A DNA stretch of 64,000 nucleotides from Coregonus clupeaformis (Eukaryota; Chordata; Actinopteri; Salmoniformes; Salmonidae). A program made the position numbers and the translations under genes. Under the pieces are notes generated by a model. It had not been told where the DNA came from. It did no database searches and worked only from the letters and a program-made list of their open reading frames with translations. Below, one piece after another: positions 45,706 to 55,469 of the stretch (within the stretch, counting starts at the first letter, position 1; the number at the start of each line of letters is the position of its first letter). The stretch is from positions 21,215,379 to 21,279,378 of the forward strand of contig NC_059216.1 of assembly GCF_020615455.1 (NCBI RefSeq). The letters are read 5' to 3'.

Positions 45706-46500
45706 GCTGAATGCACAGTCTCTCTGGGCCCCATGGCTGCTTCCTGCAGAGGTTAAGTGCTTAAACATGTTTCCACCCGTACAAGACCTTATGGAACTAA
45801 AGCCTCATACGTTTCTATGGCCTGTCACTGTTTCCTAAGCTCTTGATCTGAACTGGATCTGTTACCAGAACCGTTAGACATGGAGGAGAGGGTGGGCAGG
45901 AGAACCTGAGGATTACAATGACTTGATAGCGGTCGTAACAGCTTGTTTCAAAAGACACCTCAGAATACTGAGGGAAAATATGGAGGCATGTATAGAATAA
46001 TGTATTCATGGAGAAATACTCCAACACAGAGAATTCAACCGTCCAGGCATCATTTCAATATAATTCCCTATGAATAAATGTATTCACATTCAGCAAAGGT
46101 GATTTTTCATACTCTTAACTCTTAACTGAAACCATTTCCCCACCAGCCAAGTAAATATACCTTCTATAACAGCATGTTCACCTCAAAAAGCCTCACCAAG
46201 ATTCAATGTGAGCTCACCGACGCCGACTGCTTATTCTGTCTAAGATATGATGCTATGAGCCAGTTGTAAATTATCCGCATCATCTTGCATCAGCAGTTCA
46301 GAATAATTTTCAGTTTCATTAACCACTGGTCCCGCACAAAAGGTCACTGAGATAGAGCAATACATCTCTGCATAAAAAAGTATCTAGGAAGTTGTGGAAG
46401 ATTTCCTTTATGATTCATAAAAAGTATTAGCATTTATAGCATACAGTAAATGTGCAGCGTAAGATTGTGCCGCGGCGCTCCCAGCTGTCTGTCTGAGACT
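43712..46500. other. Unique-looking sequence with a CT microsatellite
   Basis: (CT)n lies at about 45670-45706. A purine-rich frame at 44311-44574 (87 codons, Glu-rich) has no domain and is not called. No exons or RNA genes seen. Confidence 0.45.
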
Positions 46501-46745
46501 GAATGAGTAAACCAGACCAATGTGAAAGCCATCTCGCCAACGTCAGAGAAATGTGATGTCAATGGGCGAGATAATGAATGGCGGCGATAACTGGGGGAAA
46601 AACTCATCATACGCCTGGGCGATGGGTCTGCACGAGTACGAAGCGGCCATAAAAGAGTGGATGAAGAGATGTAAAACAATAAGCCTGGGGAAGGAGAGAG
46701 GCAATCTCAGAGGGGGAGGTGGGGGTGAGAGTGGGGGTGACACTG
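46500..46745. promoter_or_regulatory. Candidate conserved non-coding element
   Basis: Complex, locally GC-balanced sequence (for example AATGAATGGCGGCGATAACT, GCACGAGTACGAAGCGGCCA, then GGCCATAAA). It differs from the AT-rich flanks and lacks repeats. A plus frame of 75 codons crosses it (46553-46780) but ends in low complexity. Enhancer-like status is only a suspicion. Confidence 0.22.
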
Positions 46746-47357
46746 TCTTACTGCCAGCAGACTGGGGAAGCAGAGGGTGAGTCAGCCATGTCTGCGCTCC
46801 ATCAAAAAGTGTGTCACTCACTCACCGCCACCACTGCTCCCCGTCACTCTCCCTTCAACTCACACTTAATTCCACTTATTTTAACCGCCAGCGAGATGTG
46901 TCCTTGGCTGAATGTCAATCGTGTGTGTGTGTGGTAGGGGGGTGTGGGGGTGGATGGCGACACAACATGACCTTATATTTTCCTTTTTAATTGCTCTTTA
47001 TGATGTTGTTTTAAGTCATGATATTGTCCTGTGTAAACAGTACTCTGATATGTAGGCTATGAACAGTACATTGAAACTCCAAAGACAACTGCACAGACAA
47101 CTGATGGAGGTGAAGGAGGAGGAAGATGCAAAAGAGCCATCAAGTTGGCACACGGCGCTCCAGCTGTTGCCATGAATTACGGGAGTTACATCCTATCTTC
47201 TATCCCCGAGATTCCGATTAATCAATGCCAGCCTCATTCAAAGCAACCTTCGTGTCCCACTGAAATTGATGTCCCTGCATGCGCTTATACCGGGTTTTCT
47301 TAATTTATCTATCCACACACACCCAATGGATTTAGGTCAGTCTTAATAAGTGAGTTG

Positions 47358-47373
47358 TACAGTGTGTATGTGT

Positions 47374-47430
<57 letters not shown>
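47358..47430. repeat. (GT)n microsatellite
   Basis: Nearly perfect GT dinucleotides for about 70 bp. Confidence 0.97.
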
Positions 47431-47431
<1 letters not shown>

Positions 47432-47808
47432 TAATGCGTGCAAGCCATCCCTTTGCATTGGACCAGATAAATAGAACACAAGTGACGTATATCTGGTCAA
47501 CGTGGCACGTGTGAAAGATAATTGACACTCAAGGTCGACCCTCTCTGACATCTGTTCTTACTGACTATGTCCCTTCCGTCTGCTCCTGAGAACAACACGT
47601 GCCTCAAGACCAACCACATTACAGTGATTGTTTTTATAGGATCATCTTGGCAAGACAACTTTGCAGTGCTCCATACACATTGCATGTCGTTCAACTAGTA
47701 AAACAAATGAGACATGTGTATTTTCTCTGACTCTTAAGCTATGTGTTCCTATAGAAATCCATTCGTAGCCAACGTCACTGATGACTCTGTACCGGTACCC
47801 CCTATATA

Positions 47809-49416
47809 AAGTGGGGAGAACAAGTATTTGATACACTGCCGATTTTGCAGGATTTCCTACTTACAAAGCATGTAGAGGTCTGTAATTTTTATCATAGGTA
47901 CACTTCAACTGTGAGAGACGGAATCTAATACAAAAATCCAGAAAATCACATTGTATGATTTTTAAGTAATTAATTTGCATTTTATTGCATGACATAAGTA
48001 TTTGATACATCAGAAAAGCAGAACTTCATATTTGGTACAGAAACCTTTGTTTGCAATTACAGAGATCATACGTTTCCTGTAGGTCTTGACCAGGTTTGCA
48101 CACACTGCAGCAGGGATTTTGGCCCACTCCTCCATACAGACCTTCTCCAGATCCTTCAGGTTTCAGGGCTGTCGCTGGGCAATACGGACTTTCAGCTCCC
48201 TCCAAAGATGTTCTATTGGGTTCAGGTCTGGAGACTGGCTAGGCCACTCCAGGACCTTGAGATGCTTCTTACGGAGCCACTCCTTAGTTGCCCTGGCTGT
48301 GTGTTTCGGGTCGTTGTCATGCTGGAAGACCCAGCCACGACCCATCTTCAATGCTCTTACTGAGGGAAGGAGGTTGTTGGCCAAGATCTCGCGATACATG
48401 GCCCCTTCCATCCTCCCCTCAATACGGTGCAGTCGTCCTGTCCCCTTTGCAGAAAAGCATCCCCAAAGAATGATTTTTCCACCTCCATGCTTCACGGTTG
48501 GTATGGTGTTCTTGGGGTTGTACTCATCCTTCTTCTTCCTCCAAACATGGCGAGTGGAGTTTAGACCAAAAAGCTCTATTTTTGTCTCATCAGACCACAT
48601 TACCTTCTCCCATTCCTCCTCTGGATCATCCAGATGGTCATTGGCAAACTTCAGATGGGCCTGGACATGCGCTGGCTTGAGCAGGGGGACCTTGCGTGCG
48701 CTGCAGGATTTTAATCCATGACGGCGTAGTTTGTTACTAATGGTTTTCTTTGAGACTGTGGTCCCAGCTCTCTTCAGGTCATTGACCAGGTCCTGCCGTG
48801 TAGTTCTGGGCTGATCCCTCACCTTCTTCATGATCATTGATGCCCCACGAGGTGAGATCTTGCATGGAGCCCCAGACCGAGGGTGATTGACCGTCATCTT
48901 GAACTTCTTCCATTTTCTAATAATTGCGCCAACAGTTGTTGCCTTCTCACCAAGCTGCTTGCCTATCGTCCTGTAGCCCATCCCAGCCTTGTGCAGGTCT
49001 ACAATTTTATCCCTGATGTCCTTTACACAGCTCTCTGGTCTTGGCCATTGTGGAGAGGTTGGAGTCTGTTTGATTGAGTGTGTGGACAGGTGTCTTTTAT
49101 ACAGGTAACGAGTTCAAACAGGTGCAGTTGATACAGGTAATGAGTGGAGAACAGGAGGGCTTCTTAAAGAAAAACTAACAGGACTGTGAGAGCCGGAATT
49201 CTTACTGGTTGGTAGGTGATCAAATACTTATGTCATGCAATAAAATGCAAATTAATTACTTAAAAATCATACAATGTGATTTTCTGGATTTTTGTATTAG
49301 ATTCAGTCTCTCACAGTTGAAGTGTACCTATGATAAAAATTACAGACCTCTACATGCTTTGTAAGTAGGAAAACCTGCAAAATCGGCAGTGTATCAAATA
49401 CTTGTTCTCCCCACTG
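47809..49416 (-). mobile_element. Tc1/mariner element, family B (nearly intact)
   Basis: Terminal inverted repeats: AAGTGGGGAGAACAAGTATT at 47809 and its counterpart ending CCCCACTG at 49416, flanked by TA at 47807-47808 and 49417-49418. Repeats extend about 200 bp inward on each side (47809-48010 against 49215-49416). Length 1,608 bp. Transposase on the minus strand. Confidence 0.96.
48010..49048 (-). pseudogene. Tc1-type transposase, family B, two lesions
   Basis: Start ATG at 49048 (MAKTRELC). One extra base within the first ten codons shifts the frame. From 48981 down to 48163 a 272-codon frame is uninterrupted. It holds the helix-turn-helix pair (GYRTIGKQLGEKATTVGAII; KTISNKLRRHGLKS), the basic linker (PRSGAPCK) and the full DDE triad: WSDETKIELFG, FQHDNDPKHTA and LNPIEHLWREL. 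A TGA then replaces an Arg codon after AQRQP (CGA to TGA, a CpG-type change). The natural C-terminus ([21 protein letters not shown]) continues in the same frame to the stop at 48010-48012. Compared with family A near 3.2 kb it is clearly the less decayed copy. Confidence 0.94.
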
Positions 49417-49460
49417 TATAGCCTCCCTACTGTTATTTTATTTTACTGCTGCTCTTTAAT

Positions 49461-49462
<2 letters not shown>

Positions 49463-49542
<80 letters not shown>
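49463..49542. repeat. (AT)n microsatellite
   Basis: About 80 bp of perfect AT dinucleotides inside the LINE 3' end. Confidence 0.97.
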
Positions 49543-49552
<10 letters not shown>

Positions 49553-49837
49553 CTTATCTATTTTTCTTAAAACTGCATTGTTGGTTAAGGGCTTGTAAGT
49601 AAGCATTTCACTGTAAGGTCCACACCTGTTGTATTCGGTGCATGTGGAAAATAAAATGTGATTTTATTTTATTTTAACTTGCTTAGACAAAGGAGAGGGA
49701 CAGAGGAGAGATGATATGAGGTGTCCCCTAGAAACACTCAGCTTACGGTTGACAGCAACAGACAGTCAGTCTGACCATGTGTATGAGAAATGGGCACCAC
49801 ACCATAACACATTAGGCTTCCCCTGGCTATAATCTCA

Positions 49838-49914
49838 CATAGTGTGTGTGTGTGCGTGCTCGTGCGTGTGTGTGGAGGGTGAGGCTTGTGTGTGTGTGTG
49901 TGTGTGTGTGTGTC
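49838..49914. repeat. (GT)n microsatellite, interrupted
   Basis: Two GT blocks separated by CGTGCTCGTGCG and GGAGGGTGAGGC. Confidence 0.92.
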
Positions 49915-50039
49915 CATGCGAAATGCACTCTGCTGCTTTTGCATTGGGAATCACACCCTAGCGCCACACAGCTCATAAGAGTCCCTCTCTGGATTGTTGT
50001 GTTTTATTATGAACTTTTTTTTCATTAGCTGAAAAGGTT

Positions 50040-50500
50040 ACTGGTGCATTTATAATACCCCCTAAACGTCATCCCCTACGCCCCTCAGCCCGGGGTGAGG
50101 TATGGCGCAAATCTCCCCCTTCTCATTCCTGACACCAGGCTAGGACATTTCAATGGCATTATCCCTCCCTATCCCCCCCTACACAGGTGCCGAAATATCA
50201 GCCGGGAAATAAATAACTACGCCAGGTTAATTATTTGGCACAGGCCTCCGCAGATTAATATACAAAATTAAAGCCCATCAGCCATGTGGCGACTGAAAGG
50301 GAGGTAATGATGGGCAATTGAGCGGAGTTATTGGAAGCAACGGTGCCATGAATATTCTGTCTGGGAGGAAGGAGATTAACGCGACACCCTGACATCACTG
50401 CCCCGAGAGACAGTTCTGAGGAGGCTCCATCTTGGGCCTCATCTCCACCAATGGAGAGAAAAATAATGATATTGTGAGTGGAAATAAATATCAGGCTGAC
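50040..50500. promoter_or_regulatory. Candidate conserved non-coding element
   Basis: Long, repeat-free, complex sequence with dense homeodomain-like cores: CAGGTTAATTATTTGGCACA, GCAGATTAATATACAAAATT, AGGTAATGATGGGCAATTGA and CATGAATATTC. Of all gene-free stretches this one looks most like a developmental enhancer. No alignment was possible. Confidence 0.3.
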
Positions 50501-50639
50501 TGGCTGGCTGACTGGAAGGGTATGTTTTATATGTACAGCATTTATTTTTATTCTATGCATTTTAATTGCATTCCTTTTTTCATCCATCGAAGGTAACGCC
50601 TTATTAAAAGTGGGACATTCTTAGAGTCCTCTAACCTTT

Positions 50640-50926
50640 ACAGACAAAAAACACATACACAGAGAGAGAGGCAGAGAGAGAGAGCGAGAGAGAACACACA
50701 CTAAAAACACTGCAGAGAGAGAGATGGGGAGAGAGAATGGGGGGAGAGAGAACACACACTAAAAACACTGCAGAGGGAGGGTGAATGGGTGAATCTAAAG
50801 CCTGTGCTGACCTAGTCCCCATGTTGCAGAGTGAAGCTCAGGCTCTCTGAACTATTTTCCACCTGATGAGGGCAGGCTGGGATAATTTTCCCAGAGTGAG
50901 AGAGACAGAGAGAGGGAGAGAGAGAC

Positions 50927-50967
<41 letters not shown>

Positions 50968-51000
50968 CAGAGAGAGACAGAGAGAGACAGTAGGCTAGTG
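50640..51000. repeat. GA-rich microsatellites
   Basis: (GA)n and (GACAGA)n blocks at 50660-50700, 50715-50750 and 50894-50990. A 34-bp segment, GAGAACACACACTAAAAACA with CTGCAGAG, is directly duplicated (from 50690 and from 50748). Confidence 0.93.
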
Positions 51001-51520
51001 ATTTCCCTATGGGAGAGGAACCAGCTACCATCCACATTCAAGAGAAGGATATTGACAGACATTCTGCAGAAGTCTGACCATAACCAGGACACTATTTGTC
51101 TATTGTAAAATACTTTGTTTATGTTTGAGTGTTCCAAAGATTTTCTCTCATTCATTATTATTATTTAAAAAATGTTTGAATCAGAGACAGCTTTGTATGC
51201 TTTTTTTTCCATCAGTCTCTTTAGCTTATCAGTGGACAATTAATCATCCTGGATCCCCAATATATTTAATTAATCAAACATGATAAAATGGTAATTCACA
51301 TTTACCTGCCATTCATAAGCCTTATCAGTCACATTCACATTCATTCTGTCTCCACACTGTATAAGCACATATGCGTCTTATGAAGCATCTTATGAATGTG
51401 CAAGGCAGGGGGAGCTGCTGTGAGTTGCTTCATTTATGCCTGAGTGCTGCAGCTACTGATTGGAGGAAATATCCAGATCCTCCAGCAGTCTGGGTGAAGC
51501 CTTGCTCCATCAGCCCATTG
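51001..51520. other. Unique-looking sequence, no gene seen
   Basis: Nothing recognised. Confidence 0.4.
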
Positions 51521-51524
51521 CACG

Positions 51525-52098
51525 GAGACCGAGAGAAAGAAGCAGGAGGAAACCGAGAAGAAGAAGAGGGAAGAGACAGAGAGGAAGAAGCAGGAGGAGA
51601 CAGAGAGGAAGAAGCAGGAGGAGGCGAGAGGAATTAGCAGGAGGAAACCGAGAGGAAGAAGCAGGAGGAGGCGAGAGGAAGAAGAGGGAGGAGACAGAGA
51701 GGAAGAAGAGGGAGGAGACAGAGAGGAAGAAGCAGGAGGAGAGAGAGAGGAAGAAGCAGGAGGAGACAGAGAGGAAGAAGAGGGAGGAGACAGAGAGGAA
51801 GAAGCAGGAGGAGACCGAGAGGAAGAAGCAGGAGGAGGCGAGAGGAAAAAGAGGGAGGAGACAGAGAGGAAGAAGAGGGAGGAGACCGAGAGGAAGAAGA
51901 GGGAGGAGACAGAGAGGAAGAAGCAGGAGGAGACAGAGAGGAAGAAGCAGGAGGAGACAGAGAGGAAGAAGCAGGAGGAGACAGAGAGGAAGAAGCAGGA
52001 GGAGACCAAGAGGAAGAAGCAGGAGGAGACAGAGAGGAAGAAGCGGGAGGAGACAGAGAGGAAGAAGAGGGAGGAGACAGAGAGGAAGAAGCGAGAGC
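51525..52098. repeat. 24-bp purine minisatellite
   Basis: About 24 copies of a unit like GAGGAAGAAGCAGGAGGAGA plus CAGA (AGG for CAGG is common). One strand is almost purely purine. As 24 is a multiple of three, frames of 191-327 codons exist on both strands (Arg/Glu/Lys octads, or Ser/Leu/Phe). They are artefacts. Confidence 0.95.
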
Positions 52099-52535
52099 TT
52101 CACAGGGGCTACAGACCCCGGTCCTTTCCATGACTTCCATGAACCGGGCCCTTTGCCATACCCCCATCCCCCTAAATCCATCAATCCGCCCTGCACCCAC
52201 CCTTCTCCCCTCCCCTCTCACCCATTCCCCTCTGGCCCTATGGGGGAAACCCCTGCCTCCCATCTGCTGTCTGTCCCAGCAAGGAGCTGCCCCTGCTCCG
52301 CCTGTACTCACATTTACAATTCAATTAAAGGCAACAAGCCCCTTCCACCCCTCCTTTCCTTCTCCTTCTCCTCCTTCTCCTCTCTCTATTCAGACAAGCA
52401 TGGCTGGGCCCAGCGAAGAGGGAGAGTCCCTGTGCAGGGGTGAGGCAGGACACTACACAGTCTGAAGGGCTGGGGTAAGAAATATTCCAGGGGTAATCTC
52501 AATCCATGTGATTGGGAGCCACGCACGCATGTGCG

Positions 52536-52536
<1 letters not shown>

Positions 52537-52600
<64 letters not shown>

Positions 52601-52610
52601 ACACACAGTG
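52537..52610. repeat. (CA)n microsatellite
   Basis: About 70 bp of CA dinucleotides. Confidence 0.97.
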
Positions 52611-52653
52611 GTGTAGTGGTGCCTGGAGAAGTGGGTATACTGTAGCTCAATAG

Positions 52654-52685
52654 CTACGGCAGGATAGTGAACTACCCTGCCGTAG
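52654..52685. other. 15-bp-arm palindrome next to a SINE
   Basis: CTACGGCAGGATAGT at 52654-52668 pairs with ACTACCCTGCCGTAG at 52671-52685, with one A/C mismatch and a 2-base spacer. It touches the SINE head. Confidence 0.85.
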
Positions 52686-52830
52686 TTAGGTCCTCTGTAG
52701 CTCAATTGGTAGAGCATGGCGCTTGTAACGCCAGGGTAGTGGGTTCAATCCCTGGGACCACCCATATGTAAAAATGTATGCACACATGACTGTAAATCGC
52801 TTTGGATTATTATTATTATTATAATTTGAC
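52686..52830 (+). mobile_element. tRNA-derived SINE
   Basis: Head GTCCTCTGTAGCTCAATTGG, then GGCGCTTGTAACGCC, GGGTTCAATCCC (B box with one change), GGACCACCCATATG, CGCTTTGGATTATTATT. The 3' tail is shortened just after the conserved GCTTTGGAT and runs into ATT repeats. Confidence 0.9.
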
Positions 52831-53908
52831 GCCAAAAAATCCCAAACAGCCTGCCAAGCGATATTTTCCTACATATTTTCAGGTTTTAACTCTCAAAATC
52901 ACACTATTTTATAGACAAAACGAAAATAATTGTATGTTATAAGTCCACAAAATTGCTTAAACCACATAAGGAGTCCATTTTTGAGGTCTGGGAAAAATTT
53001 TGTACAAATTGGGAAGGGTGTAGTTGCCCTTTAATTCAGTTGTGCACATAGCAAGAGACTGTTTGGCTAGCAGTGTTTCTGTACTGTACAACAATGTAGG
53101 CCTACAGTATATGTGATGGCAGAATTTGCTAAACAAATACCCTCCCGATTCATACAGTACAAATCATCATGATACTGTATCATTATGCCAGGTAGGCCTA
53201 CTCTGCATTCAACATTTAATTTTGAAGTTTTTTTGGGGGGGGGGGTTGTTCATTCAAACAGCGCATGAAGCCTGAATTGCGGAAAGATTCAACCAAAACA
53301 TCGGACCAAACTTGTTCAATACCTGTTTACATACCCATTGTTGCCATAGTTAGCATTTACAGGTAGATATCATAAGTTGAAACGTCTTTCCTACCCTACA
53401 GGCTACCGATGTCATTCTTCTGGAGCTGCTCCATGCAACAACCAGTTGAGAACTGCGCGCTCTTGCTATATGATATTTCGCTGAAACTAGGCTACATGTG
53501 CAACTCGCATTAATTTATTTCACGTGCTTTGCGTTTGTGTAGGCTACTTTATGCATGATTTCTCTATTGTTCTACATCATTAACACGCACATACACACAC
53601 ACACGCACACACACACACACAGTTAGGTATAGATAAACACGCATTGAAATAGAGATATGCTAATGTAAAGGACGTCACACTGATTGCTTAGCGAGAACCA
53701 CCTCCCCCCGACTTGGTCCATACTTGGTGCGAAATCAGGACCTCTGCCTCCTCAAAACACGTGACCGCCCTCTTCAAGCGTCTTAGCCGATCGCGCCACC
53801 TCAAAAGCTAGCCAATGAGGTGATGCAAGCGGGACACTTCAGGCTGAGGAGTAAGTTTCACACATCCCCATGTGCTACACTAACATGTAAACAAACACTA
53901 TGAATTCC
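52831..53908. other. Unique-looking sequence with small simple repeats
   Basis: A G-run of about 10 lies at 53236 and a CA tract at about 53590-53622. No exon or RNA gene recognised. Confidence 0.45.
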
Positions 53909-53913
53909 TGTCT

Positions 53914-54247
53914 TGTCACGATCGTCAGGAACAGATGAGGACCAAGGCGCAGCGTTGCAGGCAAACATACTCTTTATTTAGCGTCAAATGACCAAAACAA
54001 CAAAACGATATCGTGACAGCTCACGGTCTAACACAAACCGACTGGAAACAAAATCCCACAAACACGAATGAAAAACAGACTGTATAAATATGGCTCCCAA
54101 TCAGAGACAGCCAGCAACACCTGACACTCGTTGCCTCTGATTGGGAGCCACTCTGGCCAACATAGAAATAGCACCCATAGAAACAAAACACATTGATCTA
54201 CACACCCTGGCTCAACATAACAGTGTCCCCAGAGCCAGGGCGTGACA
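53914..54247 (-). repeat. 3' LTR of LTR element copy 2
   Basis: Same length as the 5' LTR. Differences noted by eye at about 54006 (A for G) and 54021 (C for T). The polyadenylation signal is at 53974-53979 and the TATA-like box at 54083-54090. Confidence 0.95.
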
Positions 54248-54250
54248 GTA

Positions 54251-54259
54251 CCCCCCCCC
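54251..54259 (-). other. Candidate polypurine tract of LTR element copy 2
   Basis: On the minus strand, TTTAGGGGGGGGG followed by TAC and then the 3' LTR. Position and composition fit a plus-strand primer. An identical TTTAGGGGGGGGG occurs internally at 55153-55142. Confidence 0.6.
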
Positions 54260-54313
54260 TAAAGGCGCGCGTCAACCAAATACCACAGGGGAGGGACCGG
54301 GTGGGCACTCCGC

Positions 54314-55105
54314 CTAGGCGGCGGATCCTGCTCCGGGCCCATCTCCCCGCTCCCTCTCCAACCCCCCAAAGTACCCCTGGTCCGGTCTGGCCCCGCTGGC
54401 CGGAGCTGGACTGCACACTGATGGAGCGGATTGCTCTAGCTCCGGCGTAAAACATCTGACCAGTGCCGAACCAGGCACCAGTGGAACAGGCACGGGCCGT
54501 GCCGGACTGACGACGCCCACCACTGGCTTGGTGTGGAGAACAGGCACGGGCCGTGCTGGACTGACGAAGCGCACCACTGACTTGGTGCGGGGAGCAGGAG
54601 CGTGCCGAACCGGGCTGACGAAACGCACCACTGACTTGGTGCGGGGAGCAGGAACGGGCCGAGCCGGGCTGACGAAGCGCACCACTGACTTGGTGCGGGG
54701 AGCAGGAACAGGCCGGACCGGACTGGCGACGCACACCACTGGCTTGGTGTGGGGAACAGGCACGGGCCGTGCCGGACTGACGACGCACACCACTGGCTTG
54801 GCGTGGGGAACGGGCACGGGCCGTGCCGGACTGACGACGCTCACCATAGGCTCGGTGCGGGGAGCAGGAACAGGCCGGACCGGGCTGGCGACGCGCACCA
54901 TATGCTCGATGCGAGGAACAGGAACAGGCCGGACCGTACTGGGGACACACATCACTGGCCCTATGCAGGGATCAGGAACGGGCCGGAACGGACTGGTAAC
55001 ACACACCAGTACCTCTCGCCGTGCCTCCACACTTTCCCTCTCCTCTGTGACCAGTGGCCCCCTTAACCTGGCGGCCTCCCTTGCACACCCGCTGGACCGC
55101 TCCAT
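54314..55105 (-). CDS. ORF with 18-residue Pro/Val/Arg repeats (LTR element copy 2)
   Basis: 263 codons from an ATG at 55105; the frame is already open upstream at the G9 run. After about 30 residues come ten copies of an 18-residue repeat, for example RFVSPARPVPAPRTKSVV, encoded by 54-bp units from about 55010 to 54465. A Gly/Arg-rich C-terminal part follows. Copy 1 has the same repeat length and motif in the same relative place. The frame differs by one position from the first ORF. Whether the two are joined by ribosomal slippage at the G-run, or the run has merely mutated, cannot be decided here. The product may be a low-complexity structural protein; this is inference. Confidence 0.45.
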   Translation of the reverse strand: MERSSGCAREAARLRGPLVTEERESVEARREVLVCVTSPFRPVPDPCIGPVMCVPSTVRPVPVPRIEHMVRVASPVRPVPAPRTEPMVSVVSPARPVPVPHAKPVVCVVSPARPVPVPHTKPVVCVASPVRPVPAPRTKSVVRFVSPARPVPAPRTKSVVRFVSPVRHAPAPRTKSVVRFVSPARPVPVLHTKPVVGVVSPARPVPVPLVPGSALVRCFTPELEQSAPSVCSPAPASGARPDQGYFGGLERERGDGPGAGSAA

Positions 55106-55469
55106 CGCGGCCTCCTGCTGCCCCGTCGTCCCCGGCGTGAGCCCCCCCCCTAAAAAATTTCTGGGGGTCTCTCCTCCCCGTGGGCCAGGCCTCTATAGTT
55201 CTCGCCCAACTCTCGCTCTTCTGCCTCCAACTCCAGCCATTCTGCTCTTCATTAGGCTTGACCCAGTCGAGACTCTTCCTCCACTGTTCCCAAGTCCACC
55301 CTCTCTGCTCTTCACTCGGCTTGACCCAGTCGAGGCTGCCACGGAGATCTGCTAGGGATTTCCCTGGCGATGGCTCCTCGACTCGCTGCTTGGTCCAGTT
55401 CTGGTGGGATTTTCTGTCACGATCGTCAGGAACAGATGAGGACCAAGGCGCAGCGTTGCAGGCAAACAT
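54972..55469 (-). CDS. First ORF of LTR element copy 2, starts inside the LTR
   Basis: 165 codons from an ATG at 55469, which crosses the LTR border at 55415. NAAPW, RDR, SHQ and TKQR near the N-terminus align with the frame of copy 1 at 10235. A Trp-rich repeat follows (SLDWVKPSEEQRGWTW, then SLDWVKPNEEQNGWSW). The frame passes through the G9 run at 55150-55142. Beyond it the reading loses resemblance to the other copy, while the neighbouring frame takes over as the repeat frame. It is probably the N-terminal part of a gag-like product. No known domain is recognised and function is unknown. Confidence 0.45.
   Translation of the reverse strand: MFACNAAPWSSSVPDDRDRKSHQNWTKQRVEEPSPGKSLADLRGSLDWVKPSEEQRGWTWEQWRKSLDWVKPNEEQNGWSWRQKSESWARTIEAWPTGRRDPQKFFRGGAHAGDDGAAGGRDGAVQRVCKGGRQVKGATGHRGEGKCGGTARGTGVCYQSVPARS

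Larger units (their letters stand above)
47775..49672 (+). mobile_element. LINE 3'-end fragment, split by a Tc1 element
   Basis: 47775-47808 (GACTCTGTACCGGTACCCCC) and 49417-49672 (TAGCCTCCCTACTGTTATTT ... CACCTGTTGTATTCGGTGCA) together match the reverse complement of the LINE 3' region at 18645-18860. An AT microsatellite has expanded inside it. The Tc1 element entered the TATATA stretch of the LINE. Confidence 0.88.

Noticed and set aside
46434..46821. Short ORFs on both strands near 46.5-46.8 kb
   Set aside because: Overlapping frames of 75-92 codons, no recognisable domain, partly low complexity. A non-coding reading is preferred.
48086..48721. 211-codon plus-strand ORF
   Set aside because: Antisense shadow of the Tc1 family B transposase.
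51460..52443. 327-codon Arg/Glu-rich ORF
   Set aside because: Lies on the 24-bp purine repeat; the opposite strand is open too.
54198..54950. 250-codon Cys/Ser/His-rich minus ORF in the LTR element
   Set aside because: A shadow frame of the 54-bp repeat. The Pro/Val/Arg frame is the one shared with copy 1.
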